Below, piece after piece: positions 28,795 to 30,417 of a stretch of 30,417 nt of DNA. A model generated the notes under the pieces. The model was not told the origin of the DNA and ran no database searches. It saw only the letters and a list, made by a program, of their open reading frames with translations. Position numbers and translations under genes: made by a program. Within the stretch, counting starts at the first letter, position 1. Each line of letters starts with the position of its first letter. This DNA comes from Acanthamoeba lenticulata (Eukaryota > Discosea > Longamoebia > Acanthamoebidae), in the NCBI GenBank assembly GCA_002179805.1, contig NAVB01000280.1, positions 1-30,417 of the forward strand. Direction: 5' to 3'.

Positions 28795-30417
28795 ATGTCT
28801 TCAGGGACACGAGGCAACGAAAGAGGGGGCGGTCGCGGCGCCGAAAGGGGCGGTCGTGGAGGCGGCCGAGGTGGAGGCGGAGGCGGAGGCGGAGCAGAGC
28901 GCCGACGAGGCGGCGGCAGCGCAGCGCGAGGAGCAGGGCGTGGTGAGGGGGCTCCCCGCGGAGGCGGCAGAGGCGGAGGTCGTGGCGGAGTCACAGGCGA
29001 GCGCGGTCGGGGGCGAGGTGCCCCTGCTCCAGCCCCGGCCCCAGCTCCAGCTGCTATCGCGCCTATGCAAAGTCAAGGCCGCGGCGCGTCTGCACCAGCG
29101 GCCCGAGACCGCGGAGCACAACAGGCCGGCGCCGGAGCCGCCTGGGCCGCCCAGGCGCCGCCGAGCTTGCGCGTCTCGGCCGAGCAGATCCGAGCCCAGG
29201 ATGCGCTGGCCGCCGCCGAGGCCGAGCGCGAGCAGACGATCTACCAGGAAGGGCGCCAGGAGGCCGCCCTCGTGGCTGCCCAGGACATTGCCCCGCGCCC
29301 GTCGCGTGCGTCGCGGCGACCCGACTACGAAGTGGAGAACGTCGTATCGCGGCCGGCCGCTCCTGCGCGCCGGATGGGGCGCACATCCACAGTCACGTGC
29401 AACCACTTCCCTTTCAACGTGAGCGCCGCGCCCATCTTCCAATATGCCGTCGAGTTCAAGCCCGAGATCGAGAGTCGCAGCAGGCGCTTCCGCTACATCG
29501 ACCAACTCAAGGACGTACTCGGTAAAAATCATTCATTTTAAATTCTTCTATTTTTCTTTCAAATAAGATTGTGCTAATGTTCCTTATTCCAGGCGTGTCG
29601 TACATCTTTGATGGTGTAATGTTGTTCCTGACCAAGCTCATCGGCGACGTCGAGCTGCAAGTCCGCGCGCCTGACGACACGCCCATCCGGGTGCTCATCA
29701 ACCTCACCAGGAAGCTCGACCGTCCGGACATCCACCTGTCCAACCTCATGTTCCACAAGGTCTCACTCAGCTCCGGCTCAGCGCCTTGGCTCTCTCTCTC
29801 TCTCCCTCTTGGCTTCTTCATCGCCAATGTGTGGGACTGATCGCGTGACCCCGCACACAGATCCTGCGCATGATGCGCCTCAAGCCCATCGGCCGTCAGC
29901 ACTTTGACGCGTCGCGGCCGATCGACATCCCGCAGCACAAGGTGCAGCTGTGGCCGGGCTACTTCACTTCGATCAATCCCGACCAGAAGGGCATCGTCCT
30001 CATCGCCGACGTCGTCCACAAAGTCTTGCGCACAGGTTCATACCCCTTCTGCTCCTTCGCTTCGTCGCTGTTGACGCCGGCTTCTTGATGCTTGTTGTTG
30101 ACGACGTCCATGCTCATGAGCAGACTCTGTGCTGGACTTCCTGCGCGAGGCGCAGCAAAACAAGCGCCAGGCCTTCCGCCAGTACGCCGCATCGCAGCTG
30201 CTGGGCACTGTCGTCATCACCAGGTGCGTTTGTTGGTGTTCGATTTCTCGTAAATCAGGATCGGCCAGGATCTCAACGGTGGTGTGCATCACGATGGTCA
30301 CGATTGCAGGTACAATAACCGCACGTATCGCGTGGACGACATCGACTGGCAAAAGACCCCGCGCAGCAAATTCACCAAGCGGACCGGCGAACACATGTCC
30401 TACGTCGAGTACTACCG
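28795..30417 (+). CDS. Piwi-clade Argonaute, 3' end outside the window
   Basis: Exons 28795-29521, 29590-29759, 29861-30035, 30124-30223 and 30310 to beyond 30417 keep phase. Argonautes bind small guide RNAs to silence transcripts or transposons. Residues 1-75 are an Arg/Gly-rich box (RGGGRGG, GRGRGAP), the kind of tail methylated by PRMT5 and read by Tudor proteins in Piwi proteins. An Ala/Pro/Gln linker follows. The N domain starts near VTCNHFPFNVSAAPIFQYAV. GVSYIFDGVMLFL, LKPIGRQHFD, IPQHKVQLWPGYFTSI and the start of PAZ, YNNRTYRVDDIDWQKTP, are the strongest matches and are typical of Piwi rather than Ago clade. The PAZ pocket, MID and PIWI domains, including the slicer residues, lie beyond the window, so catalytic status cannot be judged. 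Confidence 0.9.

Noticed and set aside
28801..29532. 243-codon minus-strand frame opposite the Argonaute RG box
   Set aside because: Shadow caused by the GGN-rich repeat; the plus-strand Piwi motifs are decisive.

Overview
The window reads as a gene-dense, GC-rich nuclear segment of a free-living amoebozoan, most like Acanthamoeba. This assignment is inferred from style, not from a database match. The signs are: protein genes cut by many short (about 50-100 nt) GT-AG introns with donors such as GTACG or GTGCG; intergenic gaps often below 150 bp; eukaryotic tRNAs with Pol III T-runs; and families such as a Piwi-clade Argonaute, a P4-ATPase, PPR and saposin-like proteins. No prokaryotic operon, insertion sequence, CRISPR array or virus was seen.

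Layout. 1-2680 (+) is the 3' part of a P-class pentatricopeptide-repeat gene. 2801-7036 (+) is a 14-exon alpha-solenoid-like protein of unknown function. 7116-8651 (+) is a mitochondrial carrier of the glutamate-carrier type in 8 exons. It converges on a complete 22-exon P4-type ATPase (lipid flippase) at 8776-14278 (-). A small secreted saposin-like protein follows (14460-14849, -), divergent from a 190-aa helical protein (14965-15973, +). After a small unknown gene (16128-16595, -) come three tRNA genes: Lys-CTT (-), Ala-AGC (-) and Ile-AAT (+).

The second half holds a carnitine/choline acyltransferase-family gene (17456-19754, -) and an acidic, Cys-rich unknown protein (19878-22005, -). 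The latter is divergent, across only 76 bp, from an RluA-type pseudouridine synthase (22082-23506, +). Next are a class 3 lipase with a SKICH-like domain and an LIR-like motif (23910-26705, +), a CAP-like plus SEC-C protein (26848-28224, -), an uncertain ORF (28295-28774, +), and the 5' part of a Piwi-clade Argonaute with an RG-rich N-terminus (28795 to the window end, +).

The genes do not form one pathway; this is ordinary housekeeping and accessory gene mix. Most splice models were checked by codon phase across every junction and give uninterrupted frames. The least certain points are the first junction of the solenoid gene, the 5' ends of the acyltransferase and PPR genes, and the 113-aa gene. 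The most interesting candidates are the lipase carrying autophagy-receptor-like elements, the pseudouridine synthase whose catalytic Asp position reads Gly, and the acyltransferase that keeps its catalytic His but lacks the usual carnitine-binding signature.
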